This document shows, one piece after another, positions 42,669-53,978 of a stretch of 64,000 bases of DNA. The translations under genes and the position numbers were made by a program. Within the stretch, counting starts at the first letter, position 1; each line of letters starts with the position of its first letter. Origin of the DNA: Smallanthus sonchifolius (taxonomy: Eukaryota > Streptophyta > Magnoliopsida > Asterales > Asteraceae). The stretch covers positions 61,392,279 to 61,456,278 of the forward strand of contig CM042034.1 of the NCBI GenBank assembly GCA_023525975.1, in the 5' to 3' direction. The notes beneath the pieces are model-generated. The model was given only the letters and a program-made list of their open reading frames with translations. It did no database searches and had not been told where the DNA came from.

Positions 42669-43396
42669 TCACTCAGGATTGAACATTCCTATCAAGTTGA
42701 CAAGATGCTCAAAACGGGATCGATCAAATGCCTTTGTGAAAAGGTCAGCCAGATTGTCATCCGTGTGAACTTTTACAACTTCAATTAAATGCTTTTCAGC
42801 ACAATCACGGATGAAATGATGGCGAATCTCTATATGTTTAGTTTTGGAATGTTTCACCGGGTTATTTGTGATGGACATGGTGGCATTGTTGTCAATGAAT
42901 AAAGGAGTTCCAGTGAAGTTTAAGCCGTAGTCTCTCAATTGCTGTTGAATCCACAATATCTAAGAACAACCGCTCCCCACAGCAATGTATTCTGCTTTAC
43001 AAGTTGAGACAGAAACCATTGACTGAGTCTATCTCCTAATAATTGATAACCACCAGAAGTTGACTTTTTGTCAAGGTTACATTCGTCATAATCTAAATCA
43101 GTGTAGGCTTTGAAGTCGAATGACTGCTGCTTAGAGTACCAAAGACCTAATCAGGGTTTCCCTTTCAGGTATCTGAAAATTCTCTTCACGGCTATCATAT
43201 GTGACTCCTTCGGTTGAGACTGAAACCTTGAGCACAAGCACACAGCAAACATTATATCGGGTCTTGAAGCTGTGAGATACATAAGTGATCCGATCATCCC
43301 ACGGTATAATCTGCTATCTACATCCTTTCCATCTTTGTCAGGATGCAGACCATGATTGACTGGGATAGGTGTGCCATAAGTACTGCTATCATTCAT
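42669..43396 (-). pseudogene. Element D RT end and RNase H (copia)
   Basis: MIGSLMYLTASRPDIMFAVC (43250-43310 region), then a diverged RNase H with stops near 43140 and 42961, then the open end: LFIDNNATMSITNNPVKHSK, KHIEIRHHFIRDC and LADLFTKAFD. The equivalent part of element E is about the same length. The central SDSD and SEAEY motifs are damaged or out of frame. Confidence 0.88.
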
Positions 43397-43468
43397 CTAG
43401 TATTTTGACAAGATGCCCTGCACATACTTAGTTTGATGTAGACAAATGCCATCCTCTCTTTGACTGAC

Positions 43469-44126
43469 TTACAGACCCAGGAAGAACGACAATTCACCCA
43501 TATTACTCATTTCAAACTTGGACTTCATCACCTGCTCGAATTCCCTACACATCCCTTCTTTGGTAGATCCAAAAATAATGTCGTCGACGTATACTTGTAC
43601 AAGAAGAATGTCACCTCCTGCTTTCCTAATAAAGAGAGTCGAGTCAATCTGTCCACGGTCGAAACCTTTAGACAGTAAATGCTTAGATAATGTCTCATAC
43701 CATGCCCGCGGTGCTTGATGAAGACCATAAAGTGCTTTGTCGCGCTTATACACTTTATTGATATTATGCGGATCTTCAAAGCCGGGAGGTTGAGTGACAT
43801 AGACCTCTTCATGAACTTTACCATAAAGGAAAGCACTCTTCACATCAAGTTGATAGACCTTGAAGCCGACATATGTGGCATAAGCCAAGAACAGTCGAAT
43901 GGCCTCAATTCTAGCAACTGGGGCATATACTTCCGTGTAATCCAAGCTCTCTTGTTGGTAAAAACCGTGAACAACCAACCTTGCTTTGTTCTTCACAACT
44001 ACATGATGATCATCCGTCTTGCATTTGAACACCCATCTGGTTCCAATCAGCTGAAAGCCTTTTGGTAAGTCAACCAAATCCCACACGTGCAACTTTTAGA
44101 ATTGAGACAATTCATCTTGCATCGCC
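43469..44126 (-). pseudogene. Element D reverse transcriptase (copia)
   Basis: From the 5-bp duplication of solo LTR G, after one stop (about 44096-44098), 207 codons run as RVT_2: GTRWVFKCKTDDHHVVVKNK, ARLVVHGFYQQESLDYTEVY, YQLDVKSAFLYG (Asp), ALYGLHQAPRAWYE and VYVDDIIFGS. A stop after FFLGL cuts the frame at 43469. The upstream part of the polyprotein lies at 46917 and above, beyond solo LTR G. Confidence 0.92.
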
Positions 44127-44349
44127 TCAATTGTCACACCCCAACCGACGGCGGATTATACGTCGGGGCGGACGCGGTTGTTCAATAGCACAAGGTTGAC
44201 TGTTAAAGTTTAAATAGTTTTATTAAATAACTTCAAGGTTCCAATACAAGGAATAAATCAAATACATAGCAATAATACAAGTCTAATTGATTAAGCATTC
44301 TAGGTCCAAGCATCCTATGTGATCACGATAAAGTCTCATGTTGTAGTAC

Positions 44350-44843
44350 CTGAAACATGTGAAAGAATCTGTCAACTACAAAATAGTTGGTGAGATACAA
44401 AGGTTTTGACACCGTTTAACAAGGATTTGAAAAGAATAACAATTCACTATGATATATGCATTCTATAATGTAAGTATGAGAACAAGTATATTAAACATTG
44501 TGCACTTCAACCCTCCAACCAAGTTTAGGCATAACCCGTAGGTTACCCTTATAAGTCTCAAGTTTAAAGTTTAATTCAGTAACAATCACCAAGGGCTCCC
44601 CCCCGAAGGGGTCAATCAATCAAGGTGGATTGGTCAAATGCAATAGATCTATCATTGTTACTATAGGCTTGATCAAAGTTAATGAATGTGCTAGTTTTAA
44701 GTTTAATTTAAGCATACAAGTCTCAAGTTTAACATAAGAATAAGCATCTAGTCATAGTTGTACAAGAATTGTATAAGTTTAAAGTTTTTGAACATGTTTC
44801 ACCCCAAAAGTATAGAAAGGAAAAAGGGGCTAAGTATACTCAC
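44350..44843 (-). other. Intron-like leader module in solo LTR G
   Basis: In sense, donor CCAA|GTGAGTATAC then TTAGCCCCTTTTT; complementary block GTATCTCAC (near 44396-44388); acceptor CACATGTTTCAG|GT (AG at 44351-44350). The arms differ from those in A, B and C yet still pair. Confidence 0.5.
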
Positions 44844-45914
44844 TTGGATGATGAAGAGTATCCGATAAGAGTAAGTTTGCAAGACTTTGAGGGAGAATAT
44901 CCTCAGAATATGCCTAAGAATACAAGCATAAGATCTCAAGTATGATCCTATAAGTATATGGAAAACGATCTAGGATTTCAAGATTTCGACTAGGGTTCCA
45001 AATGGATGACGGGGATGATTGTGTTTATAAAGTTTAAAAATAAAGGTTTTAAATGAACGACCCAAGACATGTATATCAATGTTTAACAAGTTTATAGTTT
45101 AGAATAACTACGATATTTGTTTAAAAGTTGCACAAATGTTAATCGCGTACGTTGGGTATTAGCAGTAGCGTAGGAATAATAATTTAGTGAGACTAAATAA
45201 TTGTCAAAGTTTCGCAATAATTATTTAAAGGATAATTAATTATTAAAGATTAATATTTATTATTTAAAGAATATATCAATATTAATTCAAGAATAAATTA
45301 ATTGTTTAAGGATAAGTAAAATTATTTGTGAAGGTTAAATAATTACCTATAAGAATAAATAATTATTTATGATAACTAATTTATCCATATAAATCCTTTT
45401 TAGATTTATTAAAGCATTTAAGAGTGAAATATTTACCTTAACTTATAAATGGATAAATTATGTTTAAAAGTTTAAATAAGATGTCACATAGAGTTTCCTT
45501 TAAATTGAATGTGTATAAATGTCTAAATTCAAGATTATAATTTAATTATAAGCTTATTAAAGTTTAAATGCAAATTTCTAATTTCTATAGAATCTTGGAA
45601 TATAAGCCTACGATTTTATTTTTTTTTATATATAGTTTATATGCATGTTTATCTTCATTATGGTAAAAAGGAAATTATAATTTCTATCGAAGTTTTTTAA
45701 AAAAGTATATATTTTTTTTGTAGTTCTAAGTATTTAAAACAAGTTTTAAAGATTAATTATTTATAAATTATAGTTAAGTTTAATTAGATAAATGTTTTCA
45801 GGAAACAAAGTAAAAATAAAAATTGGTTTCCAGTTTATAAAGGTTTATCAGTTTTTATAAAAATATTTACAAGAGTTAAAAATTGTTTAAAAGGGCAAAA
45901 GAAATAAAAAGGGC

Positions 45915-46000
45915 AAAACCGGTTCCCTGGATTCGAACTCGGGTCTGGGACCGGGTCAAACATACTCGTACGCACCAACCATCCCGACTACGGGTCTCGT
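45915..46000 (-). other. tRNA-like sequence in solo LTR G
   Basis: On the minus strand an A-box-like TAGTCGGGATGGTTGG and a B box GAGTTCGAATCC lie about 45 bp apart. A full cloverleaf is not evident. A second perfect B box alone (GGTTCGAGTCC, minus strand) lies near 46531-46541. Confidence 0.45.
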
Positions 46001-46102
46001 TGGTTATTAACAGGGAAAAACAATTTCTTAAACACAAGTTCAATCAAGCCCCAATCCCTTATGAACCCTAGAAATTGCAAATCCAAAATTCAAGTCGGGA
46101 AT

Positions 46103-46130
46103 CCCTCTGTCATCGTAAATCGACAGAGGG
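46103..46130. other. Strong isolated hairpin in solo LTR G
   Basis: CCCTCTGTC and GACAGAGGG form a perfect 9-bp stem around a 10-base loop. It is not followed by a T run. Confidence 0.7.
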
Positions 46131-46800
46131 CAATTGTTCATAGCACGGTAACGATGAAGGAGGACGTTTGAATTACCTGATATGGTATCGAAATGAAGGA
46201 GAACCCGTCCGAGTTTGGTTCGGCTGTCCACGAGCGCTCAGTCGGCAATGCAGGTTCAAACCAGAGAAATTGAGGGTTTTGAGTGTTAAGGGATGATGTT
46301 GTTAAGGTGTAGAGACTGGTATTTATAGTCGATTTAAGGTTTAAATGTCGAATTGGTTGGGGAGTTGGCGGATGAATGGGACGGAATTTAATTCGAATCA
46401 CGCGGTCATTATAGCCGAAATTGGGTTTCGGGATAACTTGGGTTTCGGTCGCACGCGGGAGGCGAACCCGAGGTTCAAAGAATCCGGACGAGAAAACGCG
46501 ATTTCGCGAAAATGGGGAGGAAACGGTGAGATGCGGGACTCGAACCTGGGGGCGTTTTTTGTTTTCGGGGGTTTGGGGTTATTACAAAACAGGTCCCCGC
46601 GGTTTGAAGGTCTAACTATTCATGCCCAAACATGGTTTTTAAGTGTAAAATGAGTTTTAATGATTGACGGTTTTAGTCCCTGAAGTTTTAATAAGTTTTT
46701 CTCAAATGATTTTATAAGTTTTATAAAATGATTCATATGGTTTATTTGTTTAGAGGTTTAAATAATAAAAATAAGTTTATAAACTTGTTAAAGTTTCAAG

Positions 46801-46804
<4 letters not shown>

Positions 46805-46843
<39 letters not shown>
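46805..46843. repeat. TA microsatellite in solo LTR G
   Basis: A perfect (TA)n run near the U3 end of the LTR. Confidence 0.9.
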
Positions 46844-46846
<3 letters not shown>

Positions 46847-46916
46847 AGTTTCAAATGTAAAAGATTTATGTAAACGTCTATAAAATGGGTCGGGAAATCC
46901 GAGATATTACATCAAT

Positions 46917-48425
46917 CCAGCAGTTGTCAGTGAGAGCCTCCTTCACATTCTTCACATTCTTCAGCTCTAACTGAAACACGAATGCAGCATGCAGACATGT
47001 TTCCATGACACCAGTGTCAAGTATCTTTGTGTAAAGACTAGTGTTCTCAGTGATGGTTCTATGACGAGTCTGAACACCGGCATAAGGATCACCAATAATG
47101 TTGTCGATTGGATGATTCCTATGCACTCTCGTCTCCGGTACAATCGGTTCCTGAATTTCTGAATCTAGATTCGTGCTTAACTCCCCCATTTCCTGTGTTC
47201 CAGAAGAAGAAGATTCAATGTTAATTGGATCAGCTGGAGCTTCATTTCCTATAGTTGTGTTAGGATTGGCTTGAGCGTCATTTCCATCAACATGAGCATC
47301 TTCACTATTATCACTGTCATGAGTTCCAGATGCAGATGCAGCATTGGAATCAGGAGTTACAATCGGTACAGTAGCTCGAGTAGAGAAACTGGATTCATTG
47401 TCGCCACCCAATAATTCATAAACATTTGCGGCGTCAACTACAGATAGATCAGGAAGATTGAATGACTTAAATAGCGCATCATAATCAAAACCCCAAGCTG
47501 GACCTGTTGGTTCGGGTTGAATGCTGTGTTTACTGCAATCCACTACGAACCATTCCTCGACAGTACGAGTTCCTATGTTGTACACTCTCTTGCATGACGA
47601 GTTGGCAACGTATCCTAAGAAGATGCCTTCCACCGCTTTTGCATGAAACTTAGACCGGTGGTCTTTGTACTGTAGCAACAAGGAACAGGGACTACCAAAA
47701 GGAACTAGGTAATCAAGATTGGGAAGTCGATTGTTGATCAACTCGTAACAAGTCTTGTTGTGCCTCTTCACAACCAGAACTCTGTTTAAGACGTGACAAG
47801 CTGTATTAACGGCTTCCGCCCAGAAAGTGACAGGAAGCTTTGCTTCCGACAGCATAGTCCTTGCAGTCTCAATCAGTGTTCTGTTCTTCCGTTCAGCAAC
47901 TCCATTCTGTTGAGGCGTGTACGGCGCGCTGAATTCGTGACGGATCCCTTTCTTGAGACAGAAAAGCTCCATCAAATTATTCTTGAACTCGGTTCCGTTG
48001 TCACTCCTTATTCTTCTAACGTTCAGCTTGCACAGAGATTCCAAGCTCAGGATTAAGTATTGAAGAATATCAGCAGTCTCGTCTTTAGTACCTAAAAAAT
48101 GCACCCAAGAAAAACGTGAGAAATCATCAGTTACAACCAGACAGAACGACTTACCTCCAATACTCCTGATACTTATGGGGCCAAACAGATCCATGTGTAA
48201 TAGCTCCAAAGGGGTATCAATAGAGTTTTGGAGCTTAGGCTTGTGAGACTTCTGTTGCTGTTTGCCCTTTTTACAAGGCATGCAGTCATCTGCAACGGTA
48301 AATCTCAGCTTCGGAACACCGGTTACCAGACCGTTTCGGACAAGATGGTTCATTTTACGATAAGAAATATGTCCGAGTTTCCTATGCCACAAGATAGAGT
48401 CAAGCTCTGTCGCTTTTTTAAGCAA
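46917..48425 (-). pseudogene. Element D integrase (copia)
   Basis: About 500 open codons. The zinc-binding start is LWHRKLGHISYRKMNHL with CMPCKKGKQ. The catalytic core shows LLHMDLFGPISIRSIGGKSF and DDFSRFSWVHFL, IRSDNGTEFKNN (Asp) and YTPQQNGVAERKNRTLIE (Glu). It ends with ALTDNCWID at the TCAAT duplication of solo LTR G. The long linker after the core is Ser/Asn-rich with HRNHPIDNIIGD, matched by HKNHPTDNTIG in element E. It is in the copia order, before RT. Confidence 0.93.
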
Positions 48426-48437
48426 ACAAGTAGCAAC

Positions 48438-48840
48438 TTATGAGGTGGTTGTTGCCACGCTCATATCGATCTGATAGGTGTCATTTGTTCTTGGTGCTCT
48501 CATCAGAATCCAGTCTTCGGGAACTTCAAAACCAGGTTTGAGAATCAGGCATTCTGACTTGTCAAACATCACCGAGTACTCCTTGTCGCACATTTGGGAG
48601 ACACTCAACAGGTTATGCTTCGCAAAAGTTGACATTGTCAAAGCTGACACAACCGTTTGAAACCACGCCTTGACAAGTGATGCTGTAGCCTTTTTCTCCG
48701 GCAAAGGCCACATAGCCGCCTCTGAATGGTTTAACATCTTGAAGCAAGGCCATTTTCCCTTTCATGTTCCGGGAGCATCCACTATCTACATACCAGCGGT
48801 TAGAGATAGTACCCTTCGGACGTCCCTGCACGAGTAACAA
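48438..48840 (-). pseudogene. Element D aspartic protease
   Basis: NRWYVDSGCSRNMKGK carries the DSG catalytic triad (about 48775-48790). GGYVAFAGEKGYSITCQGVV and the linker AKHNLLSVSQMCDKEYSVMF that normally precedes integrase follow in a second frame, so one frameshift lies near 48680. A stop separates it from integrase at about 48437. Confidence 0.85.
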
Positions 48841-48845
48841 AAGAA

Positions 48846-50564
48846 TTAGTTACATTTGGAGACCCAAGCCATTGTGGTCTTGGGTCGTCCATCCTTTTCA
48901 AAATAAACTACTTCCTTTAACTCACAGTCGTGATGACTGTTTAAAATTGATGAATCTTTAGAAGAATTAGAACTAGGAGATTGAGAAGTTTTGGATTTGG
49001 CAGTCCAGGATCTTTTATGTTTCTTAACTGGAACATGAGACTTTGGTTCAACAACAGCAGGTGAACTTGTGGAAGCTTCACCTGATTGAACTGAAGTCAG
49101 CTGTTCTAGCTTTCTCAACATCTTGTTCCTTCTTCTCCTCTGTGGTTTAGAGAGTCTCGCCACAGGTTTCTCACCAGTATGTGTACTACCAGAGGTAGAT
49201 ACACAAGGTACAACAGGTTGCGTTTCCTTTCTTGAAACAGATGGTTTAGCTTCTGATTTGATCTTAGGCTTTACCATCGGTTTGACTGGTGGTTTCACCA
49301 CATTTTGTTTTGGACATTTGGGAGTTGGTTTCACCACATTTTTCACTGATGGCGACCTAGTGATAACGGCTGGTTGTGAAACAACAGGCCGTTTCCCTTG
49401 GTTCTTTGAGGGACAGTTCACAAGAATGTGACCAACCAAGCCACAGTGAAAGCAAGTCCTCTTTTCTACATAAGTTCTCTTGTAAGGCTCATTAGATCTG
49501 GCCTTAGATAACTCAGCATTATGAGTAGGAGGAGTTGGTTTATGAACAGGAGTCTGAACCTTTACAGTTTGGTTTTTGGGGGTATAGTATTTTTGCAAGT
49601 TTTCTTTGTAACCAAGCCCATAGTGAGCTGAAAAAGCCTCTTTCTTTTCTTGGTTAAGATTTTTATAACCCCCATAAAGCATTACCTTTAGTTTATCATT
49701 TGTTTCAATGATATCTGGTTCAGTTAAAATGCAATTATCACTATTAGTGATAATGTTTTTCTTTACTTTCTGTTCAGTTAACAACTCCTCAGATACTGCT
49801 CCTTCAGGGCAAGTGTTAACCGACCCATCTTCAGAAGCAGTAACGAACTCCTCACTAGATGTGGAGTTTGCCTTACTTGAGGATTCATCCTTTTTAGGGG
49901 AATCATCCTTATTAGAGGACTCATCTAGATAAGTGAGATCAATGTCTATTAAGCTATTGACAAACTTCCCTCTTACTGGTGGAGGAATGGCATTAGTACC
50001 CAGCCCTAACCCATTCATTTGTCTCACTACAGATTCGTAGTGTTCCACCACAAAACGAGAGTTTTTCAACTTCTCATTAGTACATTTTAACTGCAAGATC
50101 TCATTTTACAGTTTGTTGATTTCATTGTTCCGTTTTTCCAACCCCCTGTATGCAACATCTAAGTGAAGCTGTTGATCGCTTATTTTTAGAGAATATTCAC
50201 ATTTTTCTTTTTTCAACGTTTCAATAGAATCTTTAAAATGTTTTTTGTTTTCTTTATAGTTTAGAGCTGCCATACTTAGGGGTTCGATTTTGTCTTGAAG
50301 CCTAGAATTTTCAAGTTTTAGCCCTAGACATTTGGAACATGAAATAACAGAAAAAGGGTTAGAATCTACCTCAGACGATGAACTTGTTGCTTCTCCAATG
50401 GCCATGAGAGCAACAGCAGTGGTCGATTCCTCTTTATCAGCTACAGAAGCTTCCTTTTCTTCAGCTTCCTTCACCTCCTCTGTAGCAGCAGTAGTAGATT
50501 CTTCTAGGTCAGCCATAGAAGCTTCCTTTTTCTCTGCTTCCATCATCTCCATGATCTCAGCCAT
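48846..50564 (-). pseudogene. Element D gag C-terminal region with second zinc knuckle
   Basis: In the same frame as the gag N-terminal part but broken by stops at about 50670 and 50106. It has a Glu/Ala/Ser-rich segment, then helical coiled-coil-like sequence (LKKEKCEYSLKISDQQLHLD), then CFHCGLVGHILVNC (CCHC, about 49415-49456) and a Lys/Pro-rich tail. A long gag tail of this kind fits Sirevirus-like copias. Confidence 0.82.
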
Positions 50565-50669
50565 GAGACCAACCTGCGTTTGTGCGATGATGGCATCCTC
50601 CCGATGAACACCCCAATCAAAGCTTTCGTCCTGTTGAGCTACCAGTGCATTCGACGTTCCACCTTGGCT

Positions 50670-51983
50670 TTAATTGTGGTGGTTTGGGTTGTTGTGGCCA
50701 TGGCTGTTTCCTTGGCTAGGTCTGGTAAAACCAGAGGCCGGTGCTCTGTCTTTCTGACACTCACGAGCAAAGTGTCCAAAATTTAGACACTTATAGCATT
50801 TGGCATTAGATTTGTCAAACCCGACCTTGGCATTAGGATGCCCGCCAATAAACTTTCTTCCTGTTCTGTTCAGGAAACGCTTGGCTCTCCTCAATAGCAT
50901 GGCCATATTCCATTGAATATCCATGTCCTCCATGTCATCAGGATCCACTTGATTAAAATCTTCTTCAATCGTCTCGGGATCTGTAAGCTTGCCACCTATG
51001 AAATTCTCATATGCAAGCATACAAGATGAGAATAGTGCTACATGATCTTCAGCTATTCTGGCTATAGCTGATGGGTTAGCTGAAGACGTAGCAGGAGGAT
51101 TTCTTGAGGTATGTTGATGATGAGACCTCAACCCTGATCCAGATGCATAGCATGCATGACCACCACAACCATTTGAGTGGTCTTCATCAGTAGAGTTTCC
51201 AGTGAAAAGGGCAATTCCAGAGCCCGATGACTTGGATGTAGAAGTCGTCCCATGATACATAAAAGGGTCTTGTATCTGAGGTCTTCCTGAGTTCTCCTTT
51301 CTTTTTAGGTTCATGTCATGAGCTTGAACCTTTCCTATTGCCTCCTCTACTGTCCACTCATAGAATTTTGGATTTTCCCTCATCAGGGTTGTGTACATCT
51401 CAAATTTGGGTGGCAAAGCATCCAAAAACTTTTCCACCATCTCTTCATTCGGATACGTAAGTTCAAAAGCCTTCAACTCAGTCTGTAGATGATAGAATCT
51501 AGAGATGAGGTCATCTAAAGATTCGTTCTCTAAAAATCTGAAGCACTCATACTGCTTCCTGAGAAGATCCCTCTTACTCTTCTTGATATCACTATTTCCT
51601 TCGAATCTTTTATGTAAAGCTTTCCAAAGATCCTTAGAATTGTCATAACCTCGGAAACTGTGGAACAATTCCCGAGTTAATGCCATAGTGATTGAACCAA
51701 GTGCCTTCTTTTCTCGATCATAGGCTTTCTTTTCTTCGTCAGAAAGTTTAGAGATAGGTTTGGGCATGGTTTCATCAAGATAGATGTGTGTGGGATGCTT
51801 ATATCCCTCAAGGATTGGTATCCATAGCGATGAGTCGGTATAAGAAATGTAGTTCTCAAAACGTGCTTTCCAATTAGAATAATCGTTTACGTTCAGCAAC
51901 TTTGGCGGTTTCTGTGGTGTACCGATCTCATTATCATAGTTTAACAGGTTTCTAAGATTCTGAAGATTCGACATAGTGAACAC
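50670..51983 (-). CDS. Element D gag, N-terminal part
   Basis: 437 open codons. The likely start is MSNLQNLRNL at 51974, three codons into the frame. A UBN2-type copia gag domain covers about residues 20-230 (YSNWKARFENYISYTDSSLW, KALHKRFEGNSDIKKSKRDL, FYHLQTELKAFELTYPNEEM). The zinc knuckle is CYKCLNFGHFAREC (about 400). Gag forms the virus-like particle and the knuckle binds the RNA. The frame ends with a stop at 50670-50672 and continues in frame beyond it. Confidence 0.92.
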   Translation of the reverse strand: MFTMSNLQNLRNLLNYDNEIGTPQKPPKLLNVNDYSNWKARFENYISYTDSSLWIPILEGYKHPTHIYLDETMPKPISKLSDEEKKAYDREKKALGSITMALTRELFHSFRGYDNSKDLWKALHKRFEGNSDIKKSKRDLLRKQYECFRFLENESLDDLISRFYHLQTELKAFELTYPNEEMVEKFLDALPPKFEMYTTLMRENPKFYEWTVEEAIGKVQAHDMNLKRKENSGRPQIQDPFMYHGTTSTSKSSGSGIALFTGNSTDEDHSNGCGGHACYASGSGLRSHHQHTSRNPPATSSANPSAIARIAEDHVALFSSCMLAYENFIGGKLTDPETIEEDFNQVDPDDMEDMDIQWNMAMLLRRAKRFLNRTGRKFIGGHPNAKVGFDKSNAKCYKCLNFGHFARECQKDRAPASGFTRPSQGNSHGHNNPNHHN

Positions 51984-52012
51984 TTAGTCAAATTTCATAA
52001 AAATCAGACACA

Positions 52013-52240
52013 GTTGCGCACTTGATATTGGCCTTGCGCACTTGAGAAATGGTCTTACGTATTTAAGATTTGCTCTTGCGAACTTGATAAGTACGCAGGA
52101 GTAAATGATAAGTACGCAGGATATAACTTAAGTTCGCACAAGATCAGTCTTGCGCACTTGTAAGTACGCAGGAGATTAGTCTGGCGTATTTAATAAGTAC
52201 GCAACAGAACTGTACTTTTTGCTAGAAATGGTAAGTACGC
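52013..52240. repeat. P2 half-sites and palindromes in the gag leader, element D
   Basis: About nine partial or complete P2 units, many with only one arm (TTGCGCACTTGA, TAAGTACGCAGGA), lie between the primer site and gag. They are more decayed than the other arrays. Confidence 0.75.
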
Positions 52241-52553
52241 ACAATACCTTTTCAGCAACTCTCACCAAACTATTCTGGTCACTGGAAAATCGCCGGAGAT
52301 GGTAAAAGTTGGACTGATGAACAATGCAAATGAGCCAAAGGGTTAGAAACTTGTTTCTAACCAACCTTTGATGCTCAAAACACTCAAATACACAACAAAA
52401 ATCAGTTTTTTTGAGTGATTTTTGCTTCTAAAATAGTGCTCAAGAGCTACCCCTATTTATCACAAAAATCAACAAAAAAATACCTCTTTTTGCTTGTAAA
52501 ATCTCAGTAGAAACTCTCCAAACTCACTCACAACACTCGAAATCAGGAGCAAA

Positions 52554-52565
52554 GCTCTGATACCA
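52554..52565 (-). other. Element D primer binding site (iMet tRNA)
   Basis: In sense TGGTATCAGAGC, 2 bp inside the 5' LTR. Confidence 0.93.
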
Positions 52566-52567
52566 CT

Positions 52568-53090
52568 TGTAGGTCCCTCGGGTGTGGCGGATCGTCACAT
52601 GCAAGTGGGTCTACTAGTCGGACCGGGTGCGGAATACCCGTGACTAGGTGGAGAGTCTAACTAAACAAAGTAAACCGACAAGAGAAAACACTTTAAACGT
52701 TCTTTCTATTATAAACACTTGAAGGTTACAGAGAGTAGTGCTGAGATTACAATTTGCGTATTTGCAACTATGACTGCGTTCTTAACTTCTGTCAACCTAT
52801 CCTATTTATACAAGACCTGATGCCTGCGCACTTAGCAAGTGCGCAGGGCAAAATGCTCTTACGTACTTAGCAAGTACGCAAAGGTATTTCTTGCGTACTT
52901 GCTAAGTACGCAGGAGCTTTCTCCTGCGTAAAACACTTAGAGAAAAATGCAACAATCAATATGTAAAAGTAAATACAACTCGATAAACTAATACATAAAG
53001 ACTCTTACATACAAATACAATTACAAACATTAAAGTACAAACTAAGACTCTATCTATCCAGAGTGTTTGTCACAGGAAAGTGCTTCAACA
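52568..53090 (-). repeat. Element D 5' LTR
   Basis: 523 bp. TATAAATA in sense is at 52803-52810 and the P2 array at 52825-52912. It carries a GCGCACTTAGCAAGTGCGC unit that the other LTR lacks and lacks the GCGCACATACAAGTGCGC unit found there. Confidence 0.95.
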
Positions 53091-53978
53091 CATCAACACA
53101 CAACCGAGACCTTGGATGGAGGCATTGCAATACACTACGAAGTCATCTGTTCCCTCTGGCAGAGATAGGATGGGTGCACTACATAGTTTCTGCTTCAGTT
53201 GCCGAAATGCTGATTCTTGAGTCTCACTCCAATTATAGGGTTTACCTTTTTGGGTTAGGGCGGTGATAATTTGAGCAATCTTTGAAAATCCCTCGATAAA
53301 ATGACTGTAGTATCCAGCCAATCCTAGAAATTGTCGAACTTTGGTCGGAGTTGTTGGGACTGCCCAATTCTTGATGGCTGGATCGACATGTATTCCTTTC
53401 TCATTGACCACATGTCCTAAAAATTGAACCTCACTAATCAAAAAATCGCATTTGGAAAACTTAGCGTACAGCTGTTCATGGTTTAGTAGTTCAAGGATCA
53501 AAAGCAGATGCTCCTCATGCTGTTCCTGACTCTTAGAATATATGAGGATATCGTCAATGAAAACGATGATGAACTGGTCAAGATAAGGTTTACACACACG
53601 GTTCATGAGGTTCATGAACACCGCGGGTGCGTTGGTTAATCCGAATGGCATGACCAAAAACTCGTAATAGCCGTACCGAGTTCTAAATGCAGTCTTGGAT
53701 ACATCTTCATCTCGAACTCTCAGCTGATGATATCCATATCTTAAATCGATTTTTGAGTAGAAACTCGACCCTTGAAGTTGATCGAATAGATCGTCAATGC
53801 GGGGAAGTGGGTAGCGGTTCTTGACTGTTACCTTGTTTAACTCTCGGTAATCAATGCATGTGCGGAAAGTCCCATCCTTCTTTTTGACAAATAGGACTGG
53901 GGCTCCCCATGGCGATGAGCTAGGTCGGATGAAACCTTTATCTAACAACCCTTGCAGTTGAGTGGATAGCTCCTGCAA
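53085..53978 (-). pseudogene. Element B reverse transcriptase and start of RNase H
   Basis: 297 codons, the last few beyond 53091 running into the copia D LTR. RT: SPWGAPVLFVKKKDGTFRTC, YPLPRIDDLFDQLQGSSFYS, FGLTNAPAVFMNLMN and FIDDILIYS. The early RNase H motif is VYCNASIQGLGCVLM (Asn instead of the first Asp). Reading is cut exactly at the CATCA duplication of copia D and resumes at 36712. A frameshift near 54020 separates it from protease. Confidence 0.92.

Larger units (their letters stand above)
44132..46911 (-). mobile_element. Solo LTR G, TSD TCAAT
   Basis: A 2780-bp block starting TGTCACACCCC and ending GATATTACA. TCAAT flanks it exactly (44127-44131 and 46912-46916). It splits the copia D polyprotein between integrase and RT. 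There is no primer site, tract or protein motif, so it is a solo LTR of a Ty3/gypsy family. Its internal intron-like module places its sense on the minus strand. Confidence 0.9.
36713..53090 (-). mobile_element. Element D: Sirevirus-like Ty1/copia with env-like gene, TSD CATCA
   Basis: LTRs 36713-37227 and 52568-53090 flank, in sense on the minus strand: primer site (52554-52565), gag, protease, integrase (split by solo LTR G), RT, RNase H, an env-like gene with its own promoter-like region, and a polypurine tract. CATCA flanks it (36708-36712 and 53091-53095). Without G it is about 13.6 kb, long even for this group because of the 5-kb env-like region. Several stops and frameshifts make it non-autonomous. 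Confidence 0.93.
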
